64,000 bases of DNA, from the NCBI GenBank assembly GCA_963753385.1, contig CAVWCC010000008.1, positions 124,001 through 188,000 of the forward strand. Reading direction: 5' to 3'. Below, piece by piece: positions 1 to 9,342 of this stretch. Each line of letters starts with the position of its first letter. Position 1 is the first letter of the stretch. The position numbers and the translations under genes were made by a program. Source of the stretch: JALZKA01 sp963753385. GTDB lineage: Bacteria; Actinomycetota; Thermoleophilia; Solirubrobacterales; 70-9. Under the pieces are notes generated by a model. That model was given only the letters and a program-made list of their open reading frames with translations, ran no database searches and was not told the origin of the DNA.

Positions 1-534
1 GTGACCGCGTTCGTGCACGTGGTCGACTGCCGCGACGCGGACGCTGCGGCCCGGGACGACTACGACTGCTCGGGCGATCGCGCCGGTCGGATCTACCTCC
101 AATTCTGGCTCTATTACCCCGGCAGCGCGACCGCGCGGGCCGTCCTCGGTGACGCGGGGGCCCATCCGGATGACTGGGAGTCGTTTCAGATCCGGATCGA
201 TCCCGACGGGGGCGTCGAGGCGCGGGCGAGCTCGCACCACGGCTACAACGGCGACTCGGGCGATTGGCTCTCGGACTCCGGCCTAGCCGAGAAGGCCGGC
301 TGGACGGAGTCGACCGGGCGCTACTTCATCTCCGGCGGCAGCCACGCGGGCCGGGTCGGCGCCGGCGCGCGCGGGCGCCCGTCGCCATGGATCCGTCCGG
401 GACGTTGGACGGCGGCCGGCGCGATCCGGCTGATTCCGATCGAACCGCTCGTGGGAAGTCGCGCGAAGTTCGCGGTCTCACCGCCGTGGGAGAAGCACGT
501 CTACCGCGACCCCGAACACCCGGGAACCGACTAA
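1..534 (+). CDS. Hypothetical protein, 5' end outside window (Vps62-like)
   Basis: The frame is open from the first base, so the true start probably lies upstream and at least 177 residues are seen here. The segment YLQFWLYYPG, followed by DDWESFQIRI and a later SSHHGYN, resembles the aromatic/His core of Vps62-like (DUF946-type) proteins, in which a W-E pair and an H-G motif recur. No signal peptide can be judged because the N-terminus is missing. It is followed after 42 bases by a secreted beta-helix protein on the same strand. Function unknown; the family assignment is tentative. Confidence 0.55.
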   Translation: MTAFVHVVDCRDADAAARDDYDCSGDRAGRIYLQFWLYYPGSATARAVLGDAGAHPDDWESFQIRIDPDGGVEARASSHHGYNGDSGDWLSDSGLAEKAGWTESTGRYFISGGSHAGRVGAGARGRPSPWIRPGRWTAAGAIRLIPIEPLVGSRAKFAVSPPWEKHVYRDPEHPGTD

Positions 535-576
535 CGATCGAGGTCTCGCTTGATCGGCCGATACCTTGTTTCAGGT

Positions 577-2961
577 ATGTCGGGGCGTTCAAGATTGCTG
601 GGACCAGGTGCGGCGCTTGTCGCGGCGCTCGCGTGCGCCCCGCCTGCCCAGGCCGACACGTTCAACGTGCCCGGCGACCTTCCCACCGTGCAGGCTGCGC
701 TCGACGCCGCGGACGCGGCCGCCGGGCGGGACACGATCTCGGTCGCGCCCGGGACCTATCGCGAGAACCTTCGCGTCAACCCGCAACCGGTGACCATCAC
801 CGCCCCGGCCGGGCGCTCGCGGACCGTCCTGGACGCCAGCGGCGAGGGTGAGTCGGCGCTGCGGATCATCGGCGGGAACGTGACCGTCCGCGGCCTCACG
901 ATCACCGGCGGCACCGGCACCGAGTACGGCGGCCGACGGGGTGGTGGCGTGCAGATCGTGCCGCCCGCGGGCGGCGGAACGCCCACGGCGGTGTTCGAGG
1001 ACTGCGCCATCTCCGGTAACGAGGCGCTCGACGCGAACAGCATCGGCGGCGGCGTCTTCGTCGGCAGCGACTCGAGCGCCACGTTCACCGACTGCCTGAT
1101 CGAAGCGAACCGTGCGGGCGACGGCGGTGGCGGCATCTTCGGCAGCGTCGGCGCGACGATCACCCTGAACGGCGGCGCGATACGCGACAACCGCGCGGGG
1201 GTGCGATCGACCGCCGGTGCTGGTGGGGGTATCGAGGTGGCCGACGCCGACGTCTTCGTGCGTGGGACCACGCTGTCGGGCAACACGTCCACCTTCGCGG
1301 GGGGCGCCGTGCACGCGATCAACCACCTGTCGCAAACAGAGCGCCGGCTCGTGATGAGCGACTGCGCGGTCACTGGCAACATGACCGCGAGCGGACCGGC
1401 TTCCGGGGGCCAGGACGACCAGGGTGGCGGGATCCATGTCGAGGATCGCGTGCGCCTGGTGATGACCGGCTGCACCGTCAGCGGCAACGACGCAGACTCG
1501 GGCGGCGGGATCTCGAGCTTCCGCGCCCACCTGAGCATCACCGACTCGGTGATCGCCGGTAACACCGCGCACAACCCCACCGGCGTCGGTGGTGGCGGGA
1601 TCATGAGCATCGGAGCGCAGACGGTGCTCGACGGCCGTTGCCCGGCCGTGACCTTGACGCGCACCGCGGTGGTCGGCAACGTGGCGGCCGGCAAGGGCGG
1701 CGGCATCCTCTCCAGCGAGGGCGCCGGCTGTAGCGGCGATCAAAGCGGCGTGGCCCGCCTCGACCTGGAGCAATCGACGGTCTCGGAGAACGTCACCCAG
1801 AGCGCGCGCGGGGGAGGGGTGATTGCCGTCAACACTGACCTCGTCCTCTCAGCGTCGCACGTGAACGCCAACGACGTCGAGGGCGCCGGCGGGCGGGGCG
1901 GCGGGATCGTCCTCAGCCAGGGGATCTCGACGGCGGCGATCACCGACGCGACCATCGCCGCCAACGCGACTCCTGAGGCAGCGGCGGGGATCTACGTCAC
2001 CGGCGGGGGTAGCCCCACCCTGAACATGAGCGATTCGCGCCTCTACGCGAACCGATCGGACAACCCCGATCCCAACTTCGGCGGTGGCCTCGTGGTCGTG
2101 CTCGAGGGTGGGACCGGGCGTGCCGCGGACGGCGCGGTGAGCGGCAACGTGATCGCCGACAATTCCTCCTTCCAGATCGCCGAGCAGGACTTCTCGCGGA
2201 CCGACCTCGTCTACTCCGAGAACGAGTTCGGAACCTCCGTCCCGGGCGAGGCGAACCGCATCTATCGCAGCGTGGGCACGGCCCCCAACCCGGCGTACGA
2301 CACGGCTTCGGAGTTCAACGCCGCGACGCTGGGCGCCGGCGATCGCACCGCCGGAAACCTGGCTCGGGCCCCGGACTTCACCGACTTCATCGCCACACCC
2401 GGCCGCTTCGTCGCGGCCGCCCCCGGTGACGCGTACCTGTCGTGGAGCGCCGCTCGCGCCGACTCCGTGCTGCTCGCGGGAAGCTCGACTCCCCGCCCCG
2501 AAACCGACACGGTCGAGGTCACGGGCGCGGCCTGCGATGAGGCCCGGGCCTTCGAGCTGCTGGTCACGCGCGGCGGGCAGCAGGTCACCAGTCGGGCCAC
2601 TGTGGACGGCGCCCCTTGCGTGGTCGGGGAGCCTCCGGGAGAGCCCGGTGCCTGCCCGGCGGGGACGACGGCCAGCGTGACCTGCTCGAGCGATGGCCGA
2701 GGGCGCCTGGTGTTCGCGGGAACCGGCGCCGACGAAGTGCTCGTCGGCAGCGCTGGCGCCGACGTGCTGAACGGCGGCGGCGGCAAGGACCGGCTCGTGG
2801 GCGCCAAGGGGAAGGACAGCTTCAGCGGCGGCGCCGGCGGCGACCGCATCAACTCGAAGGGCCAGCGCCGAGAGTCCGTGCGCTGCGGCGGCGGCAACGA
2901 CCGCGTGCGCGGCGCCAAGGCCGATCGCTTGAAGCGCGACTGCGAGAGGGTGCGCCGGTAG
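577..2961 (+). CDS. Secreted right-handed beta-helix protein with RTX-like C-terminal repeats
   Basis: ATG 577 is preferred over an upstream TTG because it gives a clean signal peptide: basic start, hydrophobic stretch LVAALACAPP, then AQA. The mature part opens with a VPGDLPTVQAALDAA motif and a TISVAPGTYREN motif, typical of pectate-lyase-like beta-helix proteins. About twenty repeats follow, of the form 'GGGI...(x)NxA/SGxGGGI', each a helix coil. The C-terminus (about residues 720-790) has glycine/aspartate repeats such as GADVLNGGGGKDRL and GGGNDRVRGA, like RTX calcium-binding nonapeptides. It is probably an exported polysaccharide-binding or adhesin-like surface protein; no catalytic residues could be assigned. 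Confidence 0.8.
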   Translation: MSGRSRLLGPGAALVAALACAPPAQADTFNVPGDLPTVQAALDAADAAAGRDTISVAPGTYRENLRVNPQPVTITAPAGRSRTVLDASGEGESALRIIGGNVTVRGLTITGGTGTEYGGRRGGGVQIVPPAGGGTPTAVFEDCAISGNEALDANSIGGGVFVGSDSSATFTDCLIEANRAGDGGGGIFGSVGATITLNGGAIRDNRAGVRSTAGAGGGIEVADADVFVRGTTLSGNTSTFAGGAVHAINHLSQTERRLVMSDCAVTGNMTASGPASGGQDDQGGGIHVEDRVRLVMTGCTVSGNDADSGGGISSFRAHLSITDSVIAGNTAHNPTGVGGGGIMSIGAQTVLDGRCPAVTLTRTAVVGNVAAGKGGGILSSEGAGCSGDQSGVARLDLEQSTVSENVTQSARGGGVIAVNTDLVLSASHVNANDVEGAGGRGGGIVLSQGISTAAITDATIAANATPEAAAGIYVTGGGSPTLNMSDSRLYANRSDNPDPNFGGGLVVVLEGGTGRAADGAVSGNVIADNSSFQIAEQDFSRTDLVYSENEFGTSVPGEANRIYRSVGTAPNPAYDTASEFNAATLGAGDRTAGNLARAPDFTDFIATPGRFVAAAPGDAYLSWSAARADSVLLAGSSTPRPETDTVEVTGAACDEARAFELLVTRGGQQVTSRATVDGAPCVVGEPPGEPGACPAGTTASVTCSSDGRGRLVFAGTGADEVLVGSAGADVLNGGGGKDRLVGAKGKDSFSGGAGGDRINSKGQRRESVRCGGGNDRVRGAKADRLKRDCERVRR

Positions 2962-2976
2962 GCGACCGGCCGGCGC

Positions 2977-3594
2977 TCAGGCGAGTCCGAGGCGGTCGAG
3001 CAGCCACTCGGCGTGGACGAGGAGGCGCTCGATCGGGTACGTGTCGGGGTCGTCGAGGTGCAGACGGGCCGCGTCCTCGGCGACCGCCTGCATCGTCAGG
3101 GCGGTGAGCTCAGGGTCGGGCGGCTCAGGCCCGCCCGCGTTCGCGAGTACCTGCGGCGCGAGTGCGGCCAGCTGGTCGGTCACCGCGCGTCGGATCCCGA
3201 CGGCGCGCTCGCGCAAGATCTCGGGCGTGCCCTCGGGCGGCATCAGGACGAGCCGCCAGGTGACCGGCTCGTCGCGGACCGCCTCGAGGAATGCGCGCAG
3301 GCCGCCGAGCAGGATCTCGGCCGGCGGCTTTGAGTCGTCCGCCCGGGGAAGGAGCTCCATCAGCTGCCCGACCGCACGGGCGCCCTCGCGCTCGACCAGG
3401 GCCTTGAGCAGGCCGGCCATGTTGTCGAAGTGCCCGTAGACGACGGGACGTGTGATCTCGGCCCGGCGCGCGATTGCGTCGATCGAGATGCCGTGGAAGC
3501 CGCGCTCGCCGACCATCGCCTTGGTGACGTCGAGGATCTGCTCGCGGCGTTGGGGGCCGGTGAGTCGTGTGGGCTTCGTCACAGATGCGCTCAT
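2977..3594 (-). CDS. TetR/AcrR family transcriptional regulator
   Basis: A 205-residue protein with an N-terminal TetR DNA-binding domain: RREQILDVTKAMVGERGF, then a helix-turn-helix around SIDAIARRAEITRPVVYGHF (residues about 15-60), followed by a divergent ligand-binding domain. It is transcribed divergently from the monooxygenase at 3659, with 64 bases between the starts holding two similar palindromes. By family behaviour it probably represses itself and the monooxygenase and is released by a substrate-like ligand; the ligand cannot be inferred. Confidence 0.9.
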   Translation of the reverse strand: MSASVTKPTRLTGPQRREQILDVTKAMVGERGFHGISIDAIARRAEITRPVVYGHFDNMAGLLKALVEREGARAVGQLMELLPRADDSKPPAEILLGGLRAFLEAVRDEPVTWRLVLMPPEGTPEILRERAVGIRRAVTDQLAALAPQVLANAGGPEPPDPELTALTMQAVAEDAARLHLDDPDTYPIERLLVHAEWLLDRLGLA

Positions 3595-3617
3595 GGAGCC
3601 TCCCGCCTGTGCTAGGC

Positions 3618-3645
3618 TACAACGCTGTAACTTACACTACTGTAA
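3618..3645. promoter_or_regulatory. Two-site operator between tetR and monooxygenase
   Basis: Two copies of a TACA-N4-TGTA palindrome are present: TACAACGCTGTA at 3618-3629 and TACACTACTGTA at 3633-3644, the second extended to TTAC...GTAA. Their centres are 15 bp apart. Position between divergent starts and next to a TetR gene makes them its likely binding sites (inference). Confidence 0.7.
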
Positions 3646-3658
3646 CTTCGGAAGGAAG

Positions 3659-5209
3659 ATGGTGCGAGCCATCACGCAGGCAGACCACGAGGTCCTGATT
3701 GTCGGCACCGGCTTCTCCGGCCTGGGGATGGCGACCACGCTCAAGGAGCGCGGGATCGAGGACTTCGTCGTGCTCGAGAAGGCCGACTCGGTCGCCGGCA
3801 CCTGGCGCGAGAACACGTATCCCGGTTGCGCCTGCGACGTGCCCTCCCACATGTACTCGTTCTCGTTCGAGCCGAACCCGGACTGGACGCAGATGTACGC
3901 GCCCCAGCACGAGATCCGCGCCTACCTCGAGCGCTGCGCCGACAAGTACGACCTTCGCCGCCACGTCCGCTTCCACACCCGCGCGCTCAGCGCCACGTGG
4001 GACGAGGAGGCCGGGATCTGGCGCTGCCGTGTCGAGAGCCCCGACGGCGAGAAGGAGCTGACCGCACGGTTCGTGGTTTCGGGGATCGGCGGCCTGCACG
4101 TGCCGGCGAAGCCGGCCTTTCCGGGGATCGAGCGCTTCGAGGGCGAGGTCTTCCACTCCGCCCAGTGGAATCACGACTACGACTTTCGGGGCAAGCGCGT
4201 CGCCGCCGTCGGCACCGGCGCGAGCGCGATCCAGTTCGTCCCCGAGATCTCGCCAGAGGTTGCGCAGCTCGACCTCTACCAGCGCACGGCGCCGTGGATC
4301 ATGCCCAAGGTCGACCGGCCGATCCCGCGCTTCGAGCGCCGCATCTACCGCCGCTTCCCCGCGCTCCAGCGCGCCTACCGGCTGGGCATCTACTGGTTCC
4401 TCGAGACCGTGATCCTCCGGGCCGTCCAGTCGCAGCGGTTCGGCCGGTTCTTCGAGCGCGTCAGCCTCCGGCATCTCGAGCGCCAGGTCTCCGACCCGGT
4501 GAAGCGCGAGAAGCTCACGCCCCGCTACGAGTTCGGTTGTAAGCGCCTCCTGATGTCGAACACCTACTACCCGGCGCTCGACCGGCCGAACGCGGACGTG
4601 ATCACCGACCCCATCACCGAGATGACCGAGTCCGGTGTCGTCGCCGGCGGTATCGAGCGCGAGGTCGACGCGATCATCCTCGGCACCGGCTTCGACATCG
4701 GCGCGATGGGAACCTCGGTCGCGATCCGCGGCCTTGGCGGCCGCGTCCTCGCCGACGAGTGGACGGACAGCGGGATCCAGGCACACCGTGGCACGATGAT
4801 CGCCGGCTACCCGAACCTGTTCTTCCTGCTCGGTCCTAACACCGGCCTCGGCCACAACTCGGTCGTCTTCATGATCGAGTGCCAGCTCAGGCTCGCGCTC
4901 CAGGCGATCGAGCGCGCTCGCGACGCGGACGGGATGGCGATCGCCCCGAGCGCGGAGGCCCAGGCGAGCTACAACGAGTGGCTCCAGGACGAGCTCCGTG
5001 ACGCGGTCTGGTCGCGCAGCTGCAAGAGCTGGTACGTCGACGCCCACGGCCGCAACATCACGCTCTGGCCACACGAGACGTGGAAGTTCCGCCAGGCGAC
5101 CGCAACCCTGAAGGAGGGCGAGTACGAGCTGGTCGCCGTGGGCGGCCGCAACGGCTCGGGCGATACGGACGCGGTCGCCGCGCGCCCTGAGCTAATCGAG
5201 GCCGGCTAG
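3659..5209 (+). CDS. Flavin-containing monooxygenase (Baeyer-Villiger type)
   Basis: ATG 3659 follows a good ribosome site (GGAAGGAAG). The protein of about 516 residues starts with an FAD Rossmann motif (GTGFSGLG), has the Baeyer-Villiger fingerprint FEGEVFHSAQW near residue 160, and a second, NADPH-type Rossmann motif GTGASA shortly after. It would insert oxygen into ketones or hydroxylate a lipophilic substrate using NADPH and FAD. Divergence from a TetR regulator fits a substrate-induced catabolic enzyme. The stop TAG is directly adjacent to the stop of the convergent SDR gene. Confidence 0.9.
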   Translation: MVRAITQADHEVLIVGTGFSGLGMATTLKERGIEDFVVLEKADSVAGTWRENTYPGCACDVPSHMYSFSFEPNPDWTQMYAPQHEIRAYLERCADKYDLRRHVRFHTRALSATWDEEAGIWRCRVESPDGEKELTARFVVSGIGGLHVPAKPAFPGIERFEGEVFHSAQWNHDYDFRGKRVAAVGTGASAIQFVPEISPEVAQLDLYQRTAPWIMPKVDRPIPRFERRIYRRFPALQRAYRLGIYWFLETVILRAVQSQRFGRFFERVSLRHLERQVSDPVKREKLTPRYEFGCKRLLMSNTYYPALDRPNADVITDPITEMTESGVVAGGIEREVDAIILGTGFDIGAMGTSVAIRGLGGRVLADEWTDSGIQAHRGTMIAGYPNLFFLLGPNTGLGHNSVVFMIECQLRLALQAIERARDADGMAIAPSAEAQASYNEWLQDELRDAVWSRSCKSWYVDAHGRNITLWPHETWKFRQATATLKEGEYELVAVGGRNGSGDTDAVAARPELIEAG

Positions 5210-5977
5210 CTACTTCGGCGGCATCCGCAGGGCGCCGTCGAGGCGGATCGTCTCGCCGTTCAGCATCGGGTTCTCGACGATCTGCTGGGCGAGCTGCGCG
5301 TACTCCTCGGGCGCGCCGAGGCGCTGCGGAAAGGGGACGCCGGCGCCGAGCGCCGCCCGCGCGTCCTCGGGAAGCGCCGCCAGGAGCGGCGTGTCGAACA
5401 GCCCTGGCGCGATCGTGACAACCCGGATTCCGCGGCCGGCCAGGTCCCGCGCCGCCGGCAGGGTCATCCCCACGATCCCACCCTTCGAGGCTGCGTAGGC
5501 GACCTGGCCGATCTGGCCGTCGAACGCGGCGATTGACGCGGTGTTGACGCAGACGCCGCGCTCGCCGTCGTCGCCGGGCTCGTTCTCGGACATCGCGGTG
5601 GCCGCGAGGCGCAGGACGTTGAAGCTGCCGATCAGGTTGACCTTGACGACGTTGCCGAAGACCTCGAGGTCGTGCGGTCCCTGCTTCGAGGTAGTCCGCT
5701 GGGCCCAGCCGATGCCGGCGCAGCAGACCGAGATGCGGAGACCGCCGTCCAGCGCCGCACCGGCGTCCACCCCTGCCTTGACCTGGTCCGCCTCGAGCAC
5801 GTTCGCCTCGACGAACGATGCGCGCTCGCCGAGTTCGCCGGCGAGCGCCCGCCCCTTGTCGGCGTTCAGGTCGGCGATCACCACGCTCGCCCCCGCACCG
5901 TGGAGCCGCCGGGCGGTCGCCTCACCCAGGCCTGATGCTCCGCCGCTGATCAGCGCGCCTGCGCCCTCGACCTTCAT
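5210..5977 (-). CDS. SDR family, 3-hydroxyacyl-CoA dehydrogenase type II-like
   Basis: A short-chain dehydrogenase of 255 residues. It shows the NAD-binding GGASGLG motif near the N-terminus, the D-L-N cofactor acidic stretch (VIADLNAD) favouring NAD, the catalytic Ser in NTASIAAFDGQ, and YAASKGG. Its overall pattern, including APGLFDTPLL and GAPEEYAQL near the C-terminus, matches the HSD17B10/3-hydroxyacyl-CoA dehydrogenase subgroup. It may act in beta-oxidation of branched acyl-CoAs. It is read divergently from egtB. Confidence 0.85.
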   Translation of the reverse strand: MKVEGAGALISGGASGLGEATARRLHGAGASVVIADLNADKGRALAGELGERASFVEANVLEADQVKAGVDAGAALDGGLRISVCCAGIGWAQRTTSKQGPHDLEVFGNVVKVNLIGSFNVLRLAATAMSENEPGDDGERGVCVNTASIAAFDGQIGQVAYAASKGGIVGMTLPAARDLAGRGIRVVTIAPGLFDTPLLAALPEDARAALGAGVPFPQRLGAPEEYAQLAQQIVENPMLNGETIRLDGALRMPPK

Positions 5978-6103
5978 CCCCGCGGGAGCGTATCTGCCAC
6001 GGATTGGGGAGCCAGCCGTAACGAAACTGCGTCCCCGAACGTCTAACTTCCGATCATCGCGACGACTCCCGCCCTCACCACGAAGTACGCGATCGCGGAC
6101 CGC

Positions 6104-7261
6104 TTGGCGGAGGCGAGGCGGCGGACGCTTCAGCTCGTCGAGCCGCTCACCGACGAGCAGCTCAACACGGTCTACAGCGAGATCCTGAGCCCGCTGGCCT
6201 GGGACCTCGGGCACATCGCGAACTTCGAGGAGCTCTGGCTCGTGCAGACGATCGGCGAGCGCGAGCCGATGCGCGGCGAGCTCGGGCGCTTCTACGACGC
6301 GATCGAGAACCCGCGGGCGACCCGCAACGAGCTGCCGATCCTGCGCGGCGACGAGCTGCGCTCGTATATGGCCGAGGTCCGTGAGCGGACGCTCGATGTG
6401 CTCGACGGGGTCGACCTTGCCGACGGCGACCGCCTCGTGCGGGATGGGCTCGTCTACGAGCTGATCCTCGCCCACGAGCACCAGCACAACGAAACGATGC
6501 TCCAGCTGCTGCAGATGGTGGAGGAGTACGAGCCGGTCGAGCGCGTGGATCCTCCTGCCGCAACGGCCCCGGACGGGCCCGAGATGGTCCGGGTCGAGGG
6601 CGGCCGGGTCGCGGTGGGCGCTGGCCCGCACGGGTTCGCCTACGACAACGAGCGTCCGCGCCAGGAGGTCGAGCTCGACCCGTTCGAGATCGACCGCACC
6701 CCGGTCACGAATGCCGCCTATGCCAGGTTCGTCGAGGAGACCGGGGCCGATGCGCCGCTCTACTGGGAGCGCGACGGCGCTGGCGGCTGGGTCAGGACCG
6801 CGATGGGTGAAAGGCGTGAGCTCGAGCCCGACCACCCCGTCGTCCACGTCGACTACCCGGCTGCCGAGGCGTACGCGGCGTGGGCGGGCAAGCGCCTGCC
6901 GACGGAGCTCGAGTGGGAGGTCGCAGCCGCCGGGTCCGACCGCGACCGGGCCAACCTCGACCACCTCGCGTTCGGGACGGCGCCCGTCGGCGCCCACGCC
7001 GACGGCGCCGCGGACTGCGGGGCCGTGCAGATGCTGGGCGACGTCTGGGAGTGGACGAGCTCCGACTTCAGCGGCTACCCGGGGTTCGAGGCCTTTCCGT
7101 ATGACGAGTACTCGAAGGTCTTCTTCGGGCCGGAGCACAAGGTGCTTCGCGGCGGCGCCTGGGCTACGCGCCGCAGCGTCATCCGCACCACCTTCCGGAA
7201 CTGGGACCTTCCGATCCGCCGGCAGATCTTCTCGGGCATCCGCTGCGTAAGAGATATCTGA
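6104..7261 (+). CDS. egtB: Ergothioneine biosynthesis protein EgtB (sulfoxide synthase)
   Basis: A non-haem iron enzyme that joins trimethyl-histidine to a thiol donor with oxygen. The N-terminal DinB-like domain shows LAWDLGHIANFEE and the iron-ligand cluster HEHQHNETM. The C-terminal FGE-sulfatase domain has RTPVTNAAYARFV, WAGKRLPTELEWE, GDVWEWTSSDF and the closing RGGAWATR motif. TTG 6104 is the first standard start codon, but the frame stays open and protein-like upstream to 6047 (KYAIADRL precedes it), so the true N-terminus is probably longer and the start is doubtful. It is followed by egtD across a 55-base structured element. Confidence 0.9.
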   Translation: MAEARRRTLQLVEPLTDEQLNTVYSEILSPLAWDLGHIANFEELWLVQTIGEREPMRGELGRFYDAIENPRATRNELPILRGDELRSYMAEVRERTLDVLDGVDLADGDRLVRDGLVYELILAHEHQHNETMLQLLQMVEEYEPVERVDPPAATAPDGPEMVRVEGGRVAVGAGPHGFAYDNERPRQEVELDPFEIDRTPVTNAAYARFVEETGADAPLYWERDGAGGWVRTAMGERRELEPDHPVVHVDYPAAEAYAAWAGKRLPTELEWEVAAAGSDRDRANLDHLAFGTAPVGAHADGAADCGAVQMLGDVWEWTSSDFSGYPGFEAFPYDEYSKVFFGPEHKVLRGGAWATRRSVIRTTFRNWDLPIRRQIFSGIRCVRDI

Positions 7262-7316
7262 TGAGCGACGTAAGGCGCGAAACCATCTTCGCCTCCCCGG
7301 TAGGGGCGTGCCTGTG
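7259..7316 (+). repeat. Two-hairpin intercistronic element, copy A
   Basis: This fills the whole gap between egtB and egtD. It starts on the egtB stop codon (TGATGAGCGAC). Hairpin 1 is GCGAC-GTAA-GGCGC with one A.G mismatch. Hairpin 2 is CCCC-GGTA-GGGG, whose 3' arm AGGGG (7302-7306) is the only Shine-Dalgarno-like sequence before ATG 7317, at a spacing of 10 bases. Other copies: 19020-19074, 21252-21309, 39185-39240, 52638-52696. Confidence 0.85.
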
Positions 7317-8306
7317 ATGCCCACCGAGATCACGCCGGGCAAGGTCGAGGTCGAGGTCCACCTCCCCCCAGGCGGTCCGCTCTCGGGGATGGCGGCCGAC
7401 GTCCGCATCGGCCTGACGAAGCCGTTCAAGGAGCTCTCGCCCCGCTACTTCTACGACGAGCGCGGCTCGGAGCTGTTCGAGCGGATCACCGAGACGCCCG
7501 AGTACTACCCCACCCGCGCCGAGCGCGCGATCCTGGAGCTTCACGCCGGCGAGATCGTGACCGCGGCGGGCGAGCCCGCCACGCTGATCGAGCTCGGCTC
7601 CGGATCGGCGGCAAAGACGCGCGTGCTGCTGGACGCGATGCGCGACGGCGGCTGCCTCGAGGCCTACGCTCCGGTCGACATCTCCGAGGAGATCACCCGC
7701 GACACTGCCAGCCGGATCGCGGACGAGTATGGGATCGCCGTTCACGGCCTGGTCTGCGACTTCGAGCGCGACCTCGAGCGGATCCCGCTCTCCGGCCCTC
7801 GCCTGATCGCCTTCCTCGGCGGCACGATCGGGAACTTCGAGCCGCAGCAGCGCGCGAGCTTTCTGGCGCGCGTCGCGAACCTGCTCGAGGCCGACGACCG
7901 CTTCCTGCTCGGCACGGACCTGATCAAGGATCGCGCGACCCTCGAGGCCGCCTACAACGACGCCGCCGGGGTGACCGCCGAGTTCAACAAGAACGTCCTC
8001 GCCGTCCTCAACGAGCGGCTGGGGGCCGACTTCGACCTCGACGCGTTCGAGCACGTCGCCTTCTTCGACGAGGAGAACCTGTTCGTGGACATCCGGCTGC
8101 GCTCGCTGCGGCGTCAGCTCGTCACGATCGCCGACCTCGGGATGACGGTTGCGTTCGAGCGCGGCGAGGAGATGCGGACCGAGATCTCGACCAAGTTCGC
8201 CCGTCCCGGCCTCGAGGGCATCTACGCCGAGGCGGGGCTGGCGCTGACGGATTGGTGGTCCGATCCCGACGGCCTGTTCGGCCTGTCCCTGGCCCGGGCT
8301 TCCTGA
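7317..8306 (+). CDS. egtD: L-histidine N-alpha-methyltransferase EgtD
   Basis: Trimethylates the histidine alpha-amino group to hercynine using SAM, the first ergothioneine step; EgtB acts next. The protein (about 329 residues, family norm about 320) has YFYDERGSELFERIT, the SAM-binding LIELGSGSAAKTR, the PVDISEE region and FLGGTIGNFE, all characteristic of EgtD (DUF2260). ATG 7317 fits the AGGGG ribosome site; an in-frame GTG at 7308 is an alternative. No egtA or egtC is nearby, so gamma-glutamylcysteine or cysteine may serve as thiol donor. A strong hairpin follows. Confidence 0.93.
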   Translation: MPTEITPGKVEVEVHLPPGGPLSGMAADVRIGLTKPFKELSPRYFYDERGSELFERITETPEYYPTRAERAILELHAGEIVTAAGEPATLIELGSGSAAKTRVLLDAMRDGGCLEAYAPVDISEEITRDTASRIADEYGIAVHGLVCDFERDLERIPLSGPRLIAFLGGTIGNFEPQQRASFLARVANLLEADDRFLLGTDLIKDRATLEAAYNDAAGVTAEFNKNVLAVLNERLGADFDLDAFEHVAFFDEENLFVDIRLRSLRRQLVTIADLGMTVAFERGEEMRTEISTKFARPGLEGIYAEAGLALTDWWSDPDGLFGLSLARAS

Positions 8307-8309
8307 GAC

Positions 8310-8334
8310 CCCGTCGGCGCCCCGCGCCGACGGG
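8310..8334. terminator. Hairpin terminator after egtD (bidirectional position)
   Basis: Perfect 11-bp stem CCCGTCGGCGC / GCGCCGACGGG with a three-base CCC loop, between the stop codons of convergent egtD and the LLM gene. There is no long T-run, so termination may be stem-driven as is common in GC-rich actinobacteria. Confidence 0.65.
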
Positions 8335-8337
8335 CAG

Positions 8338-9270
8338 TTATTGCGGCGCCAGGGCGTCAATCAACTCAGGCAGACGTTCCGGCGCCGCAATCGGCGTCAG
8401 GACCGGCAGCGTGATGCCGCCGGCGACGAACTCGCCGAGCCGCGCCTTCATCGCCTCGGGCTCGCCGAAGATGAACATGTCCTCGATCAGCTCCCACGGC
8501 GCGGCCGCAGCTGCCGCCTGGCGGTCGCCGGCCTTCCAGGCGTCGACCATCGGGTCGATCGCGTCGGAGTGCCCGAGCCAGCGGTAGAAGGCCTCATACA
8601 CCGGCACGGTGATGTAGGACGAGAACATGAACCGGGCGACGGGCTCGACCTGCTCGCGCTCGCCGGGCAGGCAGAAGAAGCGACAGAGGAGCTCGAAGCC
8701 GTCGGGTGCGCCGGCGATCCCCTCGACCACCTGGGGAAGCCCCGAGAGCGGCAGGAAGTTGGTGAACGCGCCGTCGGCCTTCTCGACCGCGAGCCGCAGC
8801 ATCCGGCCCCGCAGCGCCGCCAGCACGACCGGGATCGGCTCGGCCGGCATGGTCTCGAGCTTGAACCCGTTCGGCGTGCGCTCCCCGGCCAGCGCGACCC
8901 GCAGGAAGTCCACCGTCTCCTCGACCTTCGAGTACGGCCGCTCGAACGGGATTCCGTTCCACCCCTCCACGATCCGGTCCGACGAGGAGCCGATGCCGAG
9001 GACGAAGCGCCCGCCGCTCGCGTCCTGGAGCGCTGCGGTCTGCTGGGCGAGCAGCGCCGGCCCGCGCTGAAAGACGCCAACAACTCCGGTGCCGAGGCGC
9101 GCCCGCTCGGTCCATGCCGCCCCCAGGGCCAGCGGGGTGAACCCGTCGGGGCCGTTCGTCTCGCCCGACCACAGGTCGGTGTAGCCGGCGGCCTCGGCGC
9201 GCCTGACCAGGTCCTCGTGCGCCGCGAGTGGCGTCAACGGCAGCGGCAGCGTCAGCCCCCAGCGGGTCAC
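8338..9270 (-). CDS. LLM class flavin/F420-dependent oxidoreductase
   Basis: GTG 9270 start gives MTRWGLTLPLPLTPL, followed by LVRRAEAAGYTDLWSGE, the standard beginning of luciferase-like (LLM) TIM-barrel proteins. VLGIGSSS and the later VVLAALRGRMLRLAVEKADG also match. Length about 310 residues. Actinobacterial members mostly use F420 or FMN; the substrate is unknown. It is convergent with egtD and divergent from a small membrane protein. Confidence 0.85.
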   Translation of the reverse strand: MTRWGLTLPLPLTPLAAHEDLVRRAEAAGYTDLWSGETNGPDGFTPLALGAAWTERARLGTGVVGVFQRGPALLAQQTAALQDASGGRFVLGIGSSSDRIVEGWNGIPFERPYSKVEETVDFLRVALAGERTPNGFKLETMPAEPIPVVLAALRGRMLRLAVEKADGAFTNFLPLSGLPQVVEGIAGAPDGFELLCRFFCLPGEREQVEPVARFMFSSYITVPVYEAFYRWLGHSDAIDPMVDAWKAGDRQAAAAAAPWELIEDMFIFGEPEAMKARLGEFVAGGITLPVLTPIAAPERLPELIDALAPQ

Positions 9271-9342
9271 GCGAGGGAACCTAACGTCTGCGGCGGGTTC
9301 CGGTGGCGAACGGCCCTCGGGCGGTATAGGCTCGCCGCGGGT

